From: JAILZP01 sp037444185
GTDB taxonomy: Bacteria > Bacillota > Desulfotomaculia > Desulfotomaculales > Desulfocucumaceae
Length of the DNA stretch: 39,185 bases
Assembly (NCBI GenBank): GCA_037444185.1
Contig: JBBIMW010000020.1
Span: forward strand, 1-39,185
Reading direction: 5' to 3'
The notes under the pieces: model-generated
Told to the model about the DNA's origin: nothing
Databases searched by the model: none
Seen by the model: the letters and a program-made list of their open reading frames with translations, nothing else
In this document: piece by piece, positions 1 to 8,277 of the stretch
How the letters are laid out: each line of letters starts with the position of its first letter
Numbering within the stretch: the first letter of the stretch is position 1
Program-made: the position numbers and the translations under genes

Positions 1-54
1 CATGTATAGAAAACTTATCCACAAGTAATAATGCAAGCATAGTTTCCTATACAT
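1..54. repeat. 54-bp repeat, copy A
   Basis: This stretch is identical over all 54 bases to the reverse complement of 19948-20001. Its ends are near-perfect 13-bp inverted repeats (ATGTATAGAAAAC and GTTTCCTATACAT, one mismatch). The interior carries TTATCCACA at 15-23, a perfect match to the DnaA-box consensus. Similarity to copy B continues into the neighbouring GC hairpin, so the repeat unit is probably about 80 bp including the terminator. The element may extend left of the window. Confidence 0.9.
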
Positions 55-55
55 A

Positions 56-80
56 TAAAAAGGCCGCCCTTGCGGGCGGC
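56..80 (-). terminator. Intrinsic terminator after ispH-rpsA
   Basis: Read on the minus strand, a 7-bp GC stem (GCCGCCC / GGGCGGC, 4-nt loop) is followed by a run of T. It lies about 50 bp past the ispH-rpsA stop and closes that transcription unit. Confidence 0.85.
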
Positions 81-129
81 GGAATACAGGAGTCAGAATC
101 CAGAATTTAATGCATTCCTTAATAAGCCT

Positions 130-2262
130 TTATTTCTTGTCGAAGATGTCGCCCACCAGGTCGCCTATGGTGACATTGCCGCCCTCTCCGGCCTCATGCA
201 TCTTGGGCGCTTCGGGCGCCTTCGGTGGACGGGGTCCTCTTTCCCCGTCCACTTCCCTGATGGACAGCCTGATGCGCTTGTCTTTGGGGTCCACGCTCAG
301 TATCTTGACGTCCACCTCCTGGCCTTCCTTCACCACTTCGTCCGGCTTCAGCACATGTCTGTCGGCCAGGTGGGAGATATGCACCAGTCCCTCCACTCCG
401 GGCTCAAGCTGGACAAAGGCCCCGAAGGGGGCGAGCCGTACCACCGTGGACCTGACAATCCTGCCTACGGGGTATTTGTTCATCACGGTGTCCCAGGGGT
501 TGGGAAGCACTTGCTTGAGGCCGAGGGATATTTTTTCTGTATCCCGGTCGATGCGCAGTATCATCACATCCACTTCATCGCCCACCTGGACCACTTCCTG
601 CGGGTGATTGACCCTGTGCCAGGCCATCTCGGAAACATGCAGCAGGCCGTCCACGCCCCCGATATCAACGAAGGCGCCGAAATTGGTGAGCCGTCTGACT
701 GTGCCCCGGACCACCTGGTTCTCGCCGAGGTTATTGAATATTTCCTCGCGATTCCTGGCATATTCTTCTTCCAGGACGGCCTTCCTGGAAAGTATAACCT
801 TTTTCCTGGCCCGGTTCAGTTCGATTACCTTGGCGGTCACCCTCTGGTTCAAAAACTTGGAGAGATCATCAATATACCCGCGGTCCACCAGGGAGGCGGG
901 CATAAAAGCCCGGACCCCGATATCCACCAGCAGGCCGCCCTTGACCACTTCCCTGACCGTTCCTTCTATGTGTCCGCCGCTGCCCAGGAGGTCTTCCAGG
1001 ACAGCCCAGGATTTTTCCGCGTCGGCCCGCTCTTTGGAAAGTATTAATCTTCCTTCGCTGTCTTCGGATTTAATGACGAGCACATCTATTTTATCCCCCA
1101 CCTTTACTATATCGTGTGGGGATGAAACATTGCAGCAAGATAGTTCGCGAAGGGGGATCACACCTTCGGACTTGGCCCCGATATCCACCAGCACTTCGTC
1201 GGGGTTGACCTGCACCACGACTCCCGTAACGGTGTCCCCGGGACGCACCGATTTTATATCCACCACGTCCCCCATGCCCCCTTCTTTTGCCGGCTCATCC
1301 ACCTCTTCCCGGGCTTCGGGACGTTCAGTCTCTTCCGGCGCCGGCGTTTCCACGGCCGGATTTTCCGCCACGGTCTCCTTTTCCTGCTCAATGATCCCCT
1401 CTTCGTTACCTCTGACCACCATTTCACCCAACTCCTTCATCCGTCTTTCAACCTCCTCAATAATCCACTGCGGCGTGGAAGCCCCCGCAGTAATACCCGC
1501 CGTTGCCTTACCTATAAACCACCTGTCTTCAATTTCTCCGGCGGTTTCTACCCGGTAGGTGGCCGTCCCCTGGACGGAGCTCAGTACCGCCAGCTTAGCC
1601 GTGTTTGAGCTGTTTTTGCCGCCCACCACAACCATTACGTCCACTTTCCGGGCCAGTTCCACAGTGGATTTTTGCCTCTCCTCGGTGGCGCTGCAAATTG
1701 TATTGTGAACATCCACATCACCGCATTTTGCCCTCAGCACATTCACAACGGCCATAAAATTATCCCTGGTCTGGGTGGTTTGGGCAAGAACTCCCACCTT
1801 TTCGGGAAGTTCTTTCTCCCGGGCTTCTTCCGGGCTTCCCAAAACCATGGCTTTACCGCCTGTCCACTCAACAATGCCTGCCACTTCCGGGTGCCCGGCG
1901 TCACCCACCACCACCGCCTGAAGGCCTGCTTCGGTTATTTCAAGGGCTGTTTTTTGCGCCCTGGTTACAAATGGACAGGTGGCGTCCAGGATCTCTATGC
2001 CCCGTTTTTCGGCCTCCTTCAGCGCACCGGGGCCGGACCCGTGGGTCCTGATAATCACCTTGCCGCCGGCTCCGGCCTCGCAGAGTGTATCTATCACCTT
2101 TATTCCCAGCCGGGCCATTTCTTCAACAACCTGTCTGTTGTGAATCAGGTGTCCCAGAGAATACACCGGCCGGTCGCTTTGTTGGGCGCATTTGCCGGCC
2201 AGTTCGACGGCTCTTCTAACCCCGTAACAGAATCCCGCACCTTCGGCGACAATAACTTTCAA
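130..2262 (-). CDS. ispH-rpsA: IspH (HMB-PP reductase) fused to ribosomal protein S1
   Basis: This is a 710-residue two-part protein. Residues 1 to about 280 are 4-hydroxy-3-methylbut-2-enyl diphosphate reductase, the last step of the MEP isoprenoid pathway. The three cysteines that hold its Fe-S cluster are visible at C12 (GFCYGV), C96 (ATCPFV) and C190 (TICSAT). An acidic Glu/Pro-rich linker (about 285-335) leads to four S1 RNA-binding repeats starting near 341, 430, 517 and 600; the third and fourth carry the typical FGAFV strand. The fusion is known from clostridial genomes, so it is probably real and not an assembly error. The start is TTG at 2262, preceded by a GGTGG site and 25 bp after plsC. 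Confidence is high for both halves; whether the S1 part works on the ribosome is not visible here. Confidence 0.96.
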   Translation of the reverse strand: MKVIVAEGAGFCYGVRRAVELAGKCAQQSDRPVYSLGHLIHNRQVVEEMARLGIKVIDTLCEAGAGGKVIIRTHGSGPGALKEAEKRGIEILDATCPFVTRAQKTALEITEAGLQAVVVGDAGHPEVAGIVEWTGGKAMVLGSPEEAREKELPEKVGVLAQTTQTRDNFMAVVNVLRAKCGDVDVHNTICSATEERQKSTVELARKVDVMVVVGGKNSSNTAKLAVLSSVQGTATYRVETAGEIEDRWFIGKATAGITAGASTPQWIIEEVERRMKELGEMVVRGNEEGIIEQEKETVAENPAVETPAPEETERPEAREEVDEPAKEGGMGDVVDIKSVRPGDTVTGVVVQVNPDEVLVDIGAKSEGVIPLRELSCCNVSSPHDIVKVGDKIDVLVIKSEDSEGRLILSKERADAEKSWAVLEDLLGSGGHIEGTVREVVKGGLLVDIGVRAFMPASLVDRGYIDDLSKFLNQRVTAKVIELNRARKKVILSRKAVLEEEYARNREEIFNNLGENQVVRGTVRRLTNFGAFVDIGGVDGLLHVSEMAWHRVNHPQEVVQVGDEVDVMILRIDRDTEKISLGLKQVLPNPWDTVMNKYPVGRIVRSTVVRLAPFGAFVQLEPGVEGLVHISHLADRHVLKPDEVVKEGQEVDVKILSVDPKDKRIRLSIREVDGERGPRPPKAPEAPKMHEAGEGGNVTIGDLVGDIFDKK

Positions 2263-2287
2263 CTATGTACCACCGCTTTGCCAATTT

Positions 2288-2893
2288 TTATTTACCGCTT
2301 TTTATCAAACCGGCCACCTTTTCCATAATTGTCACGCTTAATTCGGCGAGGTCGTTCCGGTTTGCCCTTTTGGTCCCGCCCCCCGTATTTCCCGGAATCG
2401 GGCCGACGGGCGCTCCGAAGATTATTTTCACTTTTCCAAAGAAGCCCCTGGATCCCAATATGGCCACCGGAACCACCGGGACACCGGCCTTGGTGGCCAG
2501 CAGGGCCGCACCCAGCTGAGGATCCAGCAGTCCTTCGGACTTGTTCCTGGTCCCTTCTGGGAATATCCCCACTATCCCTCCGGAATCAATGTATCCCAGG
2601 GCTGTGCGGATGGCCGTCCGGTCGGCCCCGCCCCTTCTTACGGGGAAGGCTCCGAGCTTGGTTACGACCGGTCCCAGCAGGGGAATGGCGAACAGCTCGG
2701 CCTTGGCCATGAAGCGCACCTGTCTTGTTTTCGGCAGGGCGCACCCCACTATGACGGGGTCCCAGTAGCTCCTGTGGTTGCTGGCCAGCACCAGTCCACC
2801 CCGGCCGGGTATGTTTTCACTTCCCAGTATTTCCATTCTGCGGACTGTCAGCAGTATAAATCTGCACACCGTCCAGGCAAAACCGTAAAACAT
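2288..2893 (-). CDS. plsC: 1-acyl-sn-glycerol-3-phosphate acyltransferase
   Basis: A 201-residue membrane-associated acyltransferase that adds the second acyl chain to lysophosphatidic acid in phospholipid synthesis. The catalytic HX4D box is NHRSYWD (H40, D45), and the substrate-binding box FPEGTR lies at 111-116. The N-terminal about 18 residues are hydrophobic and probably a membrane anchor. Length is typical for a short PlsC. The ATG overlaps the cmk stop by one base (TGATG), implying translational coupling, and ispH-rpsA follows 25 bp later. The cmk-plsC-ispH-rpsA order is common in clostridia. Confidence 0.94.
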   Translation of the reverse strand: MFYGFAWTVCRFILLTVRRMEILGSENIPGRGGLVLASNHRSYWDPVIVGCALPKTRQVRFMAKAELFAIPLLGPVVTKLGAFPVRRGGADRTAIRTALGYIDSGGIVGIFPEGTRNKSEGLLDPQLGAALLATKAGVPVVPVAILGSRGFFGKVKIIFGAPVGPIPGNTGGGTKRANRNDLAELSVTIMEKVAGLIKSGK

Positions 2894-3570
2894 CAGGGGC
2901 GGCCCTCCGTCACCCTTTTTATTATCAGGCCGGTAACTTCTTCGGCTGCCATGTCCGTGCAGTCGATTATCAATGCGTCATCGGCGGGCCTGAGAGGATT
3001 GACTTCCCTGTGGCTGTCCATATAATCCCTGGCCTCTATTTCTCCGGCCAGTTTTTCCAGGTCTACGCTGAATCCCTGATTTTCCAGGTCCGCTGCCCTT
3101 CTCCTGGCCCTTTCCATGGGGGATGCCTCAATGTAGAATTTGTAGTCGGCATCCGGTATTACTGCGGTGCCAATGTCCCTTCCCTCCATGACCACACCTC
3201 CGCCCGCCGCCATGGCCGCCTGGGCCTCCGACAGAACCTTCCGCACGCCGGAAACGCCGGCGACCCTGGAAACATTACGCGTCACCAGCGGGTCCCTTAT
3301 TTTTTCCGAGACATCTTCTCCGTTCAGCAATATTTTAATATTTTTTCCCCTGTCCTCTATTATATCAATTTTTGCACTGATTGCCAGTTCGGTCAGCCCC
3401 CGTTGGTCATTTAGATCAGCATTTTTTTCCAGTGCCAGGAGGGTCATCGCCCTGTACATGGCGCCGGTGTCCACGTATCTGTAATTCAGCGCGGCGGCCA
3501 CTTCTCTGGCGACGGTGCTTTTTCCGGCGCCGGCGGGTCCGTCTATGGCAATTGTGTATTTTCTTTGCAT
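2893..3570 (-). CDS. cmk: Cytidylate kinase
   Basis: A 225-residue CMP/dCMP kinase making CDP/dCDP from ATP. The P-loop GPAGAGKST is at about residues 10-18, followed by VDTGAMYR, the typical cmk motif. The GRDIGT segment also fits the family. The frame is open 48 bp further upstream, but the ATG at 3570 is chosen because GGAG stands 7 bases before it and the protein then begins right before the first beta strand and P-loop. It is the first gene of the cmk-plsC-ispH-rpsA unit, since the terminator after aroA separates it from the aromatic genes. Confidence 0.95.
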   Translation of the reverse strand: MQRKYTIAIDGPAGAGKSTVAREVAAALNYRYVDTGAMYRAMTLLALEKNADLNDQRGLTELAISAKIDIIEDRGKNIKILLNGEDVSEKIRDPLVTRNVSRVAGVSGVRKVLSEAQAAMAAGGGVVMEGRDIGTAVIPDADYKFYIEASPMERARRRAADLENQGFSVDLEKLAGEIEARDYMDSHREVNPLRPADDALIIDCTDMAAEEVTGLIIKRVTEGRP

Positions 3571-3691
3571 GGCAACTCTCCGGGACGACCGTGAAAACAG
3601 CCGCCTTTTGACTGGCAATTATTGTATTAAAAAACACGAACAAAAAGTATTTTCGACACGTCTGATTGATTTCCTTTTTTATAGCTGTTAC

Positions 3692-3715
3692 GGACTTTTT
3701 CAACAGCCTCCTAGA
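3692..3715. repeat. Dispersed repeat end (core GGACTTTTTCAACAGCC)
   Basis: A 24-bp match to the ends of the palindromic element at 22541-22763, ending in the same CTCCTAG boundary. It lies between the aroA terminator and cmk. Only one arm is recognisable, so this is probably a decayed or partial copy. Confidence 0.75.
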
Positions 3716-3717
3716 TA

Positions 3718-3751
3718 ATAAAAAAAATCCGGACAGGTGGAACCTATCCGG
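3718..3751 (-). terminator. Intrinsic terminator after aroA
   Basis: On the minus strand a 10-bp stem (CCGGATAGGT / ACCTGTCCGG with one wobble, 3-nt loop) is followed by eight T. It starts 5 bp after the aroA stop and ends the aroF-tyrA-aroA unit. Confidence 0.9.
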
Positions 3752-3756
3752 TTGTA

Positions 3757-5046
3757 TTATTCTATGGCAACGGATTTTAATGCGTCGAAAAAGCCGGGAA
3801 AGGATATGTTCACACATTGCGGGTCCAGAATAACTGTTTCTCCTCCGGACATAAGGCCGGCCACCGTCATGGCCATGGCTATGCGGTGATCGCCGCCGGG
3901 ATCCACCACCGCTCCCGAAAGTCTGGGGGCCGGTTTGATTATAAAGCCGTCCTCCAGCCCGGTGATGTTTGCGCCGAACTTTCCAAGCCCGCTGACTACG
4001 GCGGCGATCCGGTCCGACTCTTTCACCCTCAGTTCAGATGCGTCCCTGACCACGGTTTCGCCCCCGGCAGCGGCGGCGGCCACCGCCAGCACAGGAATTT
4101 CGTCAATCATCCGGGGCACCAGGTCTCCCTCTATGACGGCACCCCGCAGCGAAGAGGATCTCACCCTGATGTCTGAAACCGGCTCGCCGTTTATTTCCCG
4201 GGTGTTCATCACCGTTAAATCGGCGCCCATTTTTTTCAGCGCCTCGATTATTCCATTCCTGGTGGGGTTTGTGCCCACCCCCGGAATGGTCAGGTCCGAT
4301 TCAGGCAAAACTGCGGCGGCCACCATCAGAAAGGCCGCGGATGATATATCTCCGGGGACGTGCACCTTTCTTCCCCTCAGGGCGCATCCCCCCCGCACAC
4401 CCACCCGGTTCCCCCGCACATTCACCTCAGCGCCGAAGTGTTTCAGTATTCTTTCAGTATGGTCCCTGGATTTCGAGGGTTCTTTTACCAAGGTCCAGCC
4501 CTCGGCGAAAAGCCCCGCCAGCAAAACCGCCGACTTTACCTGGGCGCTGGCCACCGGGGAGGAGTGTTCGATGGCCTTTAAACCCCCTCCCTTTATGGCC
4601 AGGGGGGCCAGGGTGCCGTCCCGGCGCCCCGTTATCCCGGCCCCCATACTGATCAGTGGTTCCGTCACCCTGCCCATGGGCCTGGAATTTAGAGAATCGT
4701 CTCCGGTTATGACGCTGAAGAAAGGCTGTCCGGAAAGTATTCCCGCCATGATCCGCATGGTGGTCCCCGAGTTCCGCGCGTCCAGCACCCTGCGGGGCTC
4801 CCGGAGGCCCCGGAGGCCCCGGCCGTTGATGGCAAGCCATCCCCGGTCCGGGCCCCGGAAGGACACCCCCATTTCTTCAAAGCATTTCATGGTGGCGAGG
4901 CAATCTTCTCCGGTCAGGAAATTCTCCACCAGGGTTTCTCCTTCGGCCAGGGAACCCAGCATCACCGCCCGGTGGGATATGGACTTGTCTCCGGGGACGG
5001 TGACGGTTCCCTGCAGCCCCCGGCAGCGGGTGATTACTTTTTTTAT
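3757..5046 (-). CDS. aroA: EPSP synthase (3-phosphoshikimate 1-carboxyvinyltransferase), unusual start
   Basis: Makes EPSP from shikimate-3-phosphate and PEP in the shikimate pathway. Typical motifs are NSGTTMR near the N-terminal third and late KESDRI. The first conventional start in frame is GTG at 4965, but that would remove the family's essential N-terminal segment. Coding similarity clearly continues upstream through VPGDKSISHRAV, which contains the substrate-binding Lys-Ser and Arg. Between the in-frame tyrA stop (5077-5079) and 4965 there is no ATG, GTG or TTG. The placed start is ATA at 5046, 8 bases after AAGGGGG, giving 429 residues, the normal family length. Start by ATA, by another non-standard codon, or by readthrough from tyrA are all possible. 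The function is certain; the start is not. Confidence 0.9.
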   Translation of the reverse strand: MKKVITRCRGLQGTVTVPGDKSISHRAVMLGSLAEGETLVENFLTGEDCLATMKCFEEMGVSFRGPDRGWLAINGRGLRGLREPRRVLDARNSGTTMRIMAGILSGQPFFSVITGDDSLNSRPMGRVTEPLISMGAGITGRRDGTLAPLAIKGGGLKAIEHSSPVASAQVKSAVLLAGLFAEGWTLVKEPSKSRDHTERILKHFGAEVNVRGNRVGVRGGCALRGRKVHVPGDISSAAFLMVAAAVLPESDLTIPGVGTNPTRNGIIEALKKMGADLTVMNTREINGEPVSDIRVRSSSLRGAVIEGDLVPRMIDEIPVLAVAAAAAGGETVVRDASELRVKESDRIAAVVSGLGKFGANITGLEDGFIIKPAPRLSGAVVDPGGDHRIAMAMTVAGLMSGGETVILDPQCVNISFPGFFDALKSVAIE

Positions 5047-5076
5047 ATCGTCGTCCCCCTTGATGAAGGATTTGGA

Positions 5077-6189
5077 TTAGTTTCTATATTTGCCGGCCTG
5101 GATGCCGGCCCGGGCAAGCAGTGAAATCGCCCTCTCCTGTTCTTCACTGCTGGAGAAGGCCAGTCTGATGGTCCCGCCGTCCCCTTCCCGGACCCGCATT
5201 ATTTCAATGTCGTAAATGTTTATGCCCTCGTTTCCAAGTACGCCGGCCATGTTAGCGATTACCCCCGGCCCGTCGGGCACTGAAACCATAATTTCCCATA
5301 GGGCGGGCAGGTAACCTTTTTTCCGGGCCGGCATCCCGGTTTTCAGTTTCCTGGCCCTTTCCAGGAGGCCGTATATCCTGCCGGCATCTCCCCTTTCAAT
5401 GGCCTCCTGGAATTCATCCAGCCTTTCTCTGAAGGCAAAGAGAGCTTGCATTACGAATATCCGGTTGCTTATGAATATGTCCCGCCACATTCCTGGACTG
5501 CCGGAGGCTATCCTGGTGGTGTCCCTGAAGCCGCCGGCCGCCAGCAGAGACATTTTATCGCTGCCGGGATGGTCGAACAGTGAATTCACCAGAGTCGCCG
5601 CCATAAGATGGGGCAGATGGCTTACGGCGGCCACGGAAAGATCGTGCTCCAGCGGGTCCATGAACACGGGCCTGGCCCCGACGCCCTCCACCAGCCGGAC
5701 AAGTTTTTCAAGATGGCCGGGAGGCGTGCCGTCCAGGGGTGTGATTACGTAAAAGGCGTTTTCAAATAGATACGGATCGGCGCCGCTGATGCCTTCTTTT
5801 TCCGATCCCGCCATGGGGTGGCCGCCGATGAAAACCGCACCTCCAGGAAGAATACCGGTGGCATTTTCCACTATCTCCATCTTCGTGCTGCCCACGTCGG
5901 TGATCAACGCCCCCAAAGACAGGTGGGGCGATATTTCCGACAGCACGGCCAGGGTGGAGCCCACCGGTGTGGCCACAATGACCAGGTCGCACCCGGAGAG
6001 GGCGCTGTAGTCCAGGGATACCCTGTGGGCCGCCCCGCATTCCACCGCCCGGTTCAGTGTTCCGGGGCTGCGGCCCACCCCCAACACCTCCCCGGCCAGT
6101 GACTTGCGGATTATGGACATGCCCAGGGAGCCCCCTATCAGTCCCATTCCCACTATGGCTGCTCTGTTGAAAAGGGGTTCAGTCGACAT
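5077..6189 (-). CDS. tyrA: Prephenate dehydrogenase with ACT domain
   Basis: A 370-residue NAD(P)-dependent enzyme of tyrosine synthesis converting prephenate to 4-hydroxyphenylpyruvate. The dinucleotide-binding motif is GMGLIGGSLG near residue 14. The HPMAGSEKEG segment is typical of the active-site region. The C-terminal about 75 residues, starting at VSVPDGPG, form an ACT domain, the usual site for feedback by an aromatic amino acid. The ATG lies inside the 3' end of aroF (11-bp overlap), and its TAA stop is in the same frame as the following aroA coding sequence. Confidence 0.95.
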   Translation of the reverse strand: MSTEPLFNRAAIVGMGLIGGSLGMSIIRKSLAGEVLGVGRSPGTLNRAVECGAAHRVSLDYSALSGCDLVIVATPVGSTLAVLSEISPHLSLGALITDVGSTKMEIVENATGILPGGAVFIGGHPMAGSEKEGISGADPYLFENAFYVITPLDGTPPGHLEKLVRLVEGVGARPVFMDPLEHDLSVAAVSHLPHLMAATLVNSLFDHPGSDKMSLLAAGGFRDTTRIASGSPGMWRDIFISNRIFVMQALFAFRERLDEFQEAIERGDAGRIYGLLERARKLKTGMPARKKGYLPALWEIMVSVPDGPGVIANMAGVLGNEGINIYDIEIMRVREGDGGTIRLAFSSSEEQERAISLLARAGIQAGKYRN

Positions 6190-7204
6190 CGGGTACCGCC
6201 CTGTTCATTATCTTTCCCACCCGGCGCACATCTTCCATGAGAATTCTGAAATTCTCCGGTGTAAGGGACTGCGGGCCGTCGCAGAGCGCTTCGGCGGGAT
6301 TGGGGTGCACCTCCACCAGCAGTCCGTCGGCCCCGGCGGCAATGGCCGCCCTGGCCATGGGCGGGACAAAGCGCCACTTGCCTATGGCGTGGCTGGGGTC
6401 CACAATTACCGGAAGGTGCGTCAAGTGTTTCAATATAGGCACCGCCGTAAGGTCCAACGTGTTCCTGGTATATGTTTCAAAGCTCCTGATACCCCTTTCG
6501 CAGAGTATAACCTGATGGTTGCCCCCCGAGATGATATATTCGGCCGCCATGAGCCATTCTTCGATGGTGGCCGACGGCCCCCTTTTCAAAAGCACCGGCT
6601 TTCCGGCCGCGGCCACCTCTCTCAACAGAAAGAAGTTCTGCATGTTCCTGGCGCCTATCTGCAGTATGTCGGCATATCCGGCCACCAGTGGCAGGATCCT
6701 GGCGTCCATTACCTCGGTGATTATATACAGTCCCGTGGCCTTTCTGGCTTCGGCCAGTATTTCCAGGCCCTTTTCCTCCAGACCCTGGAAAGAGTAGGGG
6801 GAAGTCCGGGGCTTGAAGGCGCCTCCCCTTAAAATGGTGGCCCCGGCCTCCTTTACCCGGAAGGCCGTTTCTATCATCTGGTCCTTGCTTTCCACGGCGC
6901 ACGGGCCGGCCATGACGTGGACCGTGCCGCCGCCGATTTCTATATCGCCCACAGTCACCACCGTGTCCCGGCTTTTAAAATCCCTGCTGGCCAGTTTGTA
7001 AGGAGCCAGTATGGGCAGCACCTTCTCCACCCCGGACAGGGCTTCCAGGGCCGGGATGCCAAGCCTGGTCTCATCTCCTATGGCTCCGATGATGGTTCTC
7101 TCCACACCTTTTGAGAGGTGTATCCTAAAGCCCGATTTTTCAAGCTTTTCTATCACTTTCTGAATATCCTCCTCGCCGGCGCCGTGGCTCATCACTACTA
7201 TCAA
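6179..7204 (-). CDS. aroF: DAHP synthase, AroF type I-beta with N-terminal regulatory domain
   Basis: A 341-residue 3-deoxy-7-phosphoheptulonate synthase, the entry step of the shikimate pathway (PEP plus erythrose-4-phosphate). Residues 1 to about 65 form a ferredoxin-like domain as in Thermotoga-type enzymes, often used for feedback by Tyr/Phe. The barrel follows with VMAGPCAVES, the RGGAFKPRTSPYSFQG segment and VDPSHA near the end. The start is TTG at 7204 behind GGAGGGAG. It begins a unit with tyrA and aroA and lies after the trpA terminator. Confidence 0.95.
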   Translation of the reverse strand: MIVVMSHGAGEEDIQKVIEKLEKSGFRIHLSKGVERTIIGAIGDETRLGIPALEALSGVEKVLPILAPYKLASRDFKSRDTVVTVGDIEIGGGTVHVMAGPCAVESKDQMIETAFRVKEAGATILRGGAFKPRTSPYSFQGLEEKGLEILAEARKATGLYIITEVMDARILPLVAGYADILQIGARNMQNFFLLREVAAAGKPVLLKRGPSATIEEWLMAAEYIISGGNHQVILCERGIRSFETYTRNTLDLTAVPILKHLTHLPVIVDPSHAIGKWRFVPPMARAAIAAGADGLLVEVHPNPAEALCDGPQSLTPENFRILMEDVRRVGKIMNRAVPDVD

Positions 7205-7283
7205 AGCCGGATCTCCCTCCGTTCAGCTTCTGAATATTTTACCCCTTTGCCAACAATTGTGCTGTGATTTGACGATTTTTTTC

Positions 7284-7311
7284 AAAAAAGCAAAGCACCC
7301 CTAAGGGGTGC
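7284..7311 (-). terminator. Intrinsic terminator between trpA and aroF
   Basis: On the minus strand GCACCCC / GGGGTGC (7-bp stem, 3-nt loop) is followed by a T-rich stretch ending in six T. It lies 148 bp after the trpA stop and 80 bp before aroF. It ends the trp operon and could also act as an attenuator, because a candidate promoter (TTGTTT/TAAAAT) and a possible antiterminator strand (AAGGTGCC) lie between trpA and the hairpin. The rest of the 254-bp gap shows only a small GTCCGT/ACGGAC hairpin. Confidence 0.85.
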
Positions 7312-7458
7312 CGTATAATCTGAATGACACAGTTATCCCCCCTGCCGTCCTGCCGTGGATTTCTTTTTGAAAGGCACCTTGAGGTTCGTTGGTCCGTCCT
7401 ACGGACACTATTTTATCACAAGGCGGCTGATCCAAACAATACATTTTATGACATGGAT

Positions 7459-8277
7459 TCAACAATCCGCTGATAATATCGCCTCCTTTATGTTCCCTGT
7501 CAGACTGCCCACCCTGCCCAGTATTTCCGGCAATACTTCACAGTTCTCCGCCGCCCTTACAATGGCGCTGCCCACCACCACGGCATCACAGTGCGGGGCC
7601 AGTCTTTTGGCGGCCTCCGGCCCGGATATGCCGAAGCCCAGGGCCAGCGGAGAGTCCGTGTGTTTTTTCAAAAGGCCGGTAAAGGACTCAATGTCGGTGT
7701 TTATTTCTTTTCTTGAGCCGGTCACGCCGATGACTGTCACGCAGTATATAAATCCGTCGTTGATGGTGGCTGTCTTTATCAGCCTTTGCCGGGTGGAAGT
7801 GGGCGCGGCCAGAGGTATCAGTGACAGGCCGGAGGCGTTTGCCTCCCGGCGCAGGGCGGCGTCCTCCTCCAGCGGCAGGTCCGGTACGATCAGTCCGTCT
7901 ATTCCCGATTTCCGGGCGTTGCCGACAAAACTTCGGATCCCGGCCCTTAATACCGGATTGTAGTAAGTCATCAGCAGTACAGGCACGTCCGTGTATTCTC
8001 TCAGCCTTCCGGCGATATTGAAAACGTCGGCGGTTTTCAGTCCTCCGGACAGTGCGTGACTGTACGCCCTCTGGATCACCGGCCCGTCGGCGATGGGATC
8101 GGAAAAGGGCATGCCTATTTCTATGAAATCCGACCCGGAGTCCGCCAATTTCTTGAATATTTCCAGAGACTGCGCCGAATCCGGATAGCCGGCGGTGAAG
8201 TATGAGATCAACCCTTTTTGGCCCTGCCGCCGAAGACGGGAGAAGGCGTTTGCGATTCTGTCCCTGCCCCTTGTCAC
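7459..8277 (-). CDS. trpA: Tryptophan synthase alpha chain
   Basis: Cleaves indole-3-glycerol phosphate to indole and passes it to TrpB. The catalytic acids lie in FIEIGMPFSDPIAD (E53, D64), and the phosphate-binding GFGIS is near the C-terminus. The frame is open further upstream inside trpB, but the GTG at 8277 overlaps the trpB stop as GTGA and gives a normal 272-residue protein. It is the last gene of the trp operon. Confidence 0.95.
   Translation of the reverse strand: MTRGRDRIANAFSRLRRQGQKGLISYFTAGYPDSAQSLEIFKKLADSGSDFIEIGMPFSDPIADGPVIQRAYSHALSGGLKTADVFNIAGRLREYTDVPVLLMTYYNPVLRAGIRSFVGNARKSGIDGLIVPDLPLEEDAALRREANASGLSLIPLAAPTSTRQRLIKTATINDGFIYCVTVIGVTGSRKEINTDIESFTGLLKKHTDSPLALGFGISGPEAAKRLAPHCDAVVVGSAIVRAAENCEVLPEILGRVGSLTGNIKEAILSADC

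Noticed and set aside
70..1047. Long plus-strand open frame opposite ispH-rpsA
   Set aside because: It is the antisense shadow of four S1 repeats in GC-rich DNA. It has no SD, no family motif and low-complexity composition.
3935..5080. Plus-strand open frame of 381 codons opposite aroA
   Set aside because: Ser/Thr/Pro-rich shadow of a clear EPSP synthase gene, with no SD or recognised motif.
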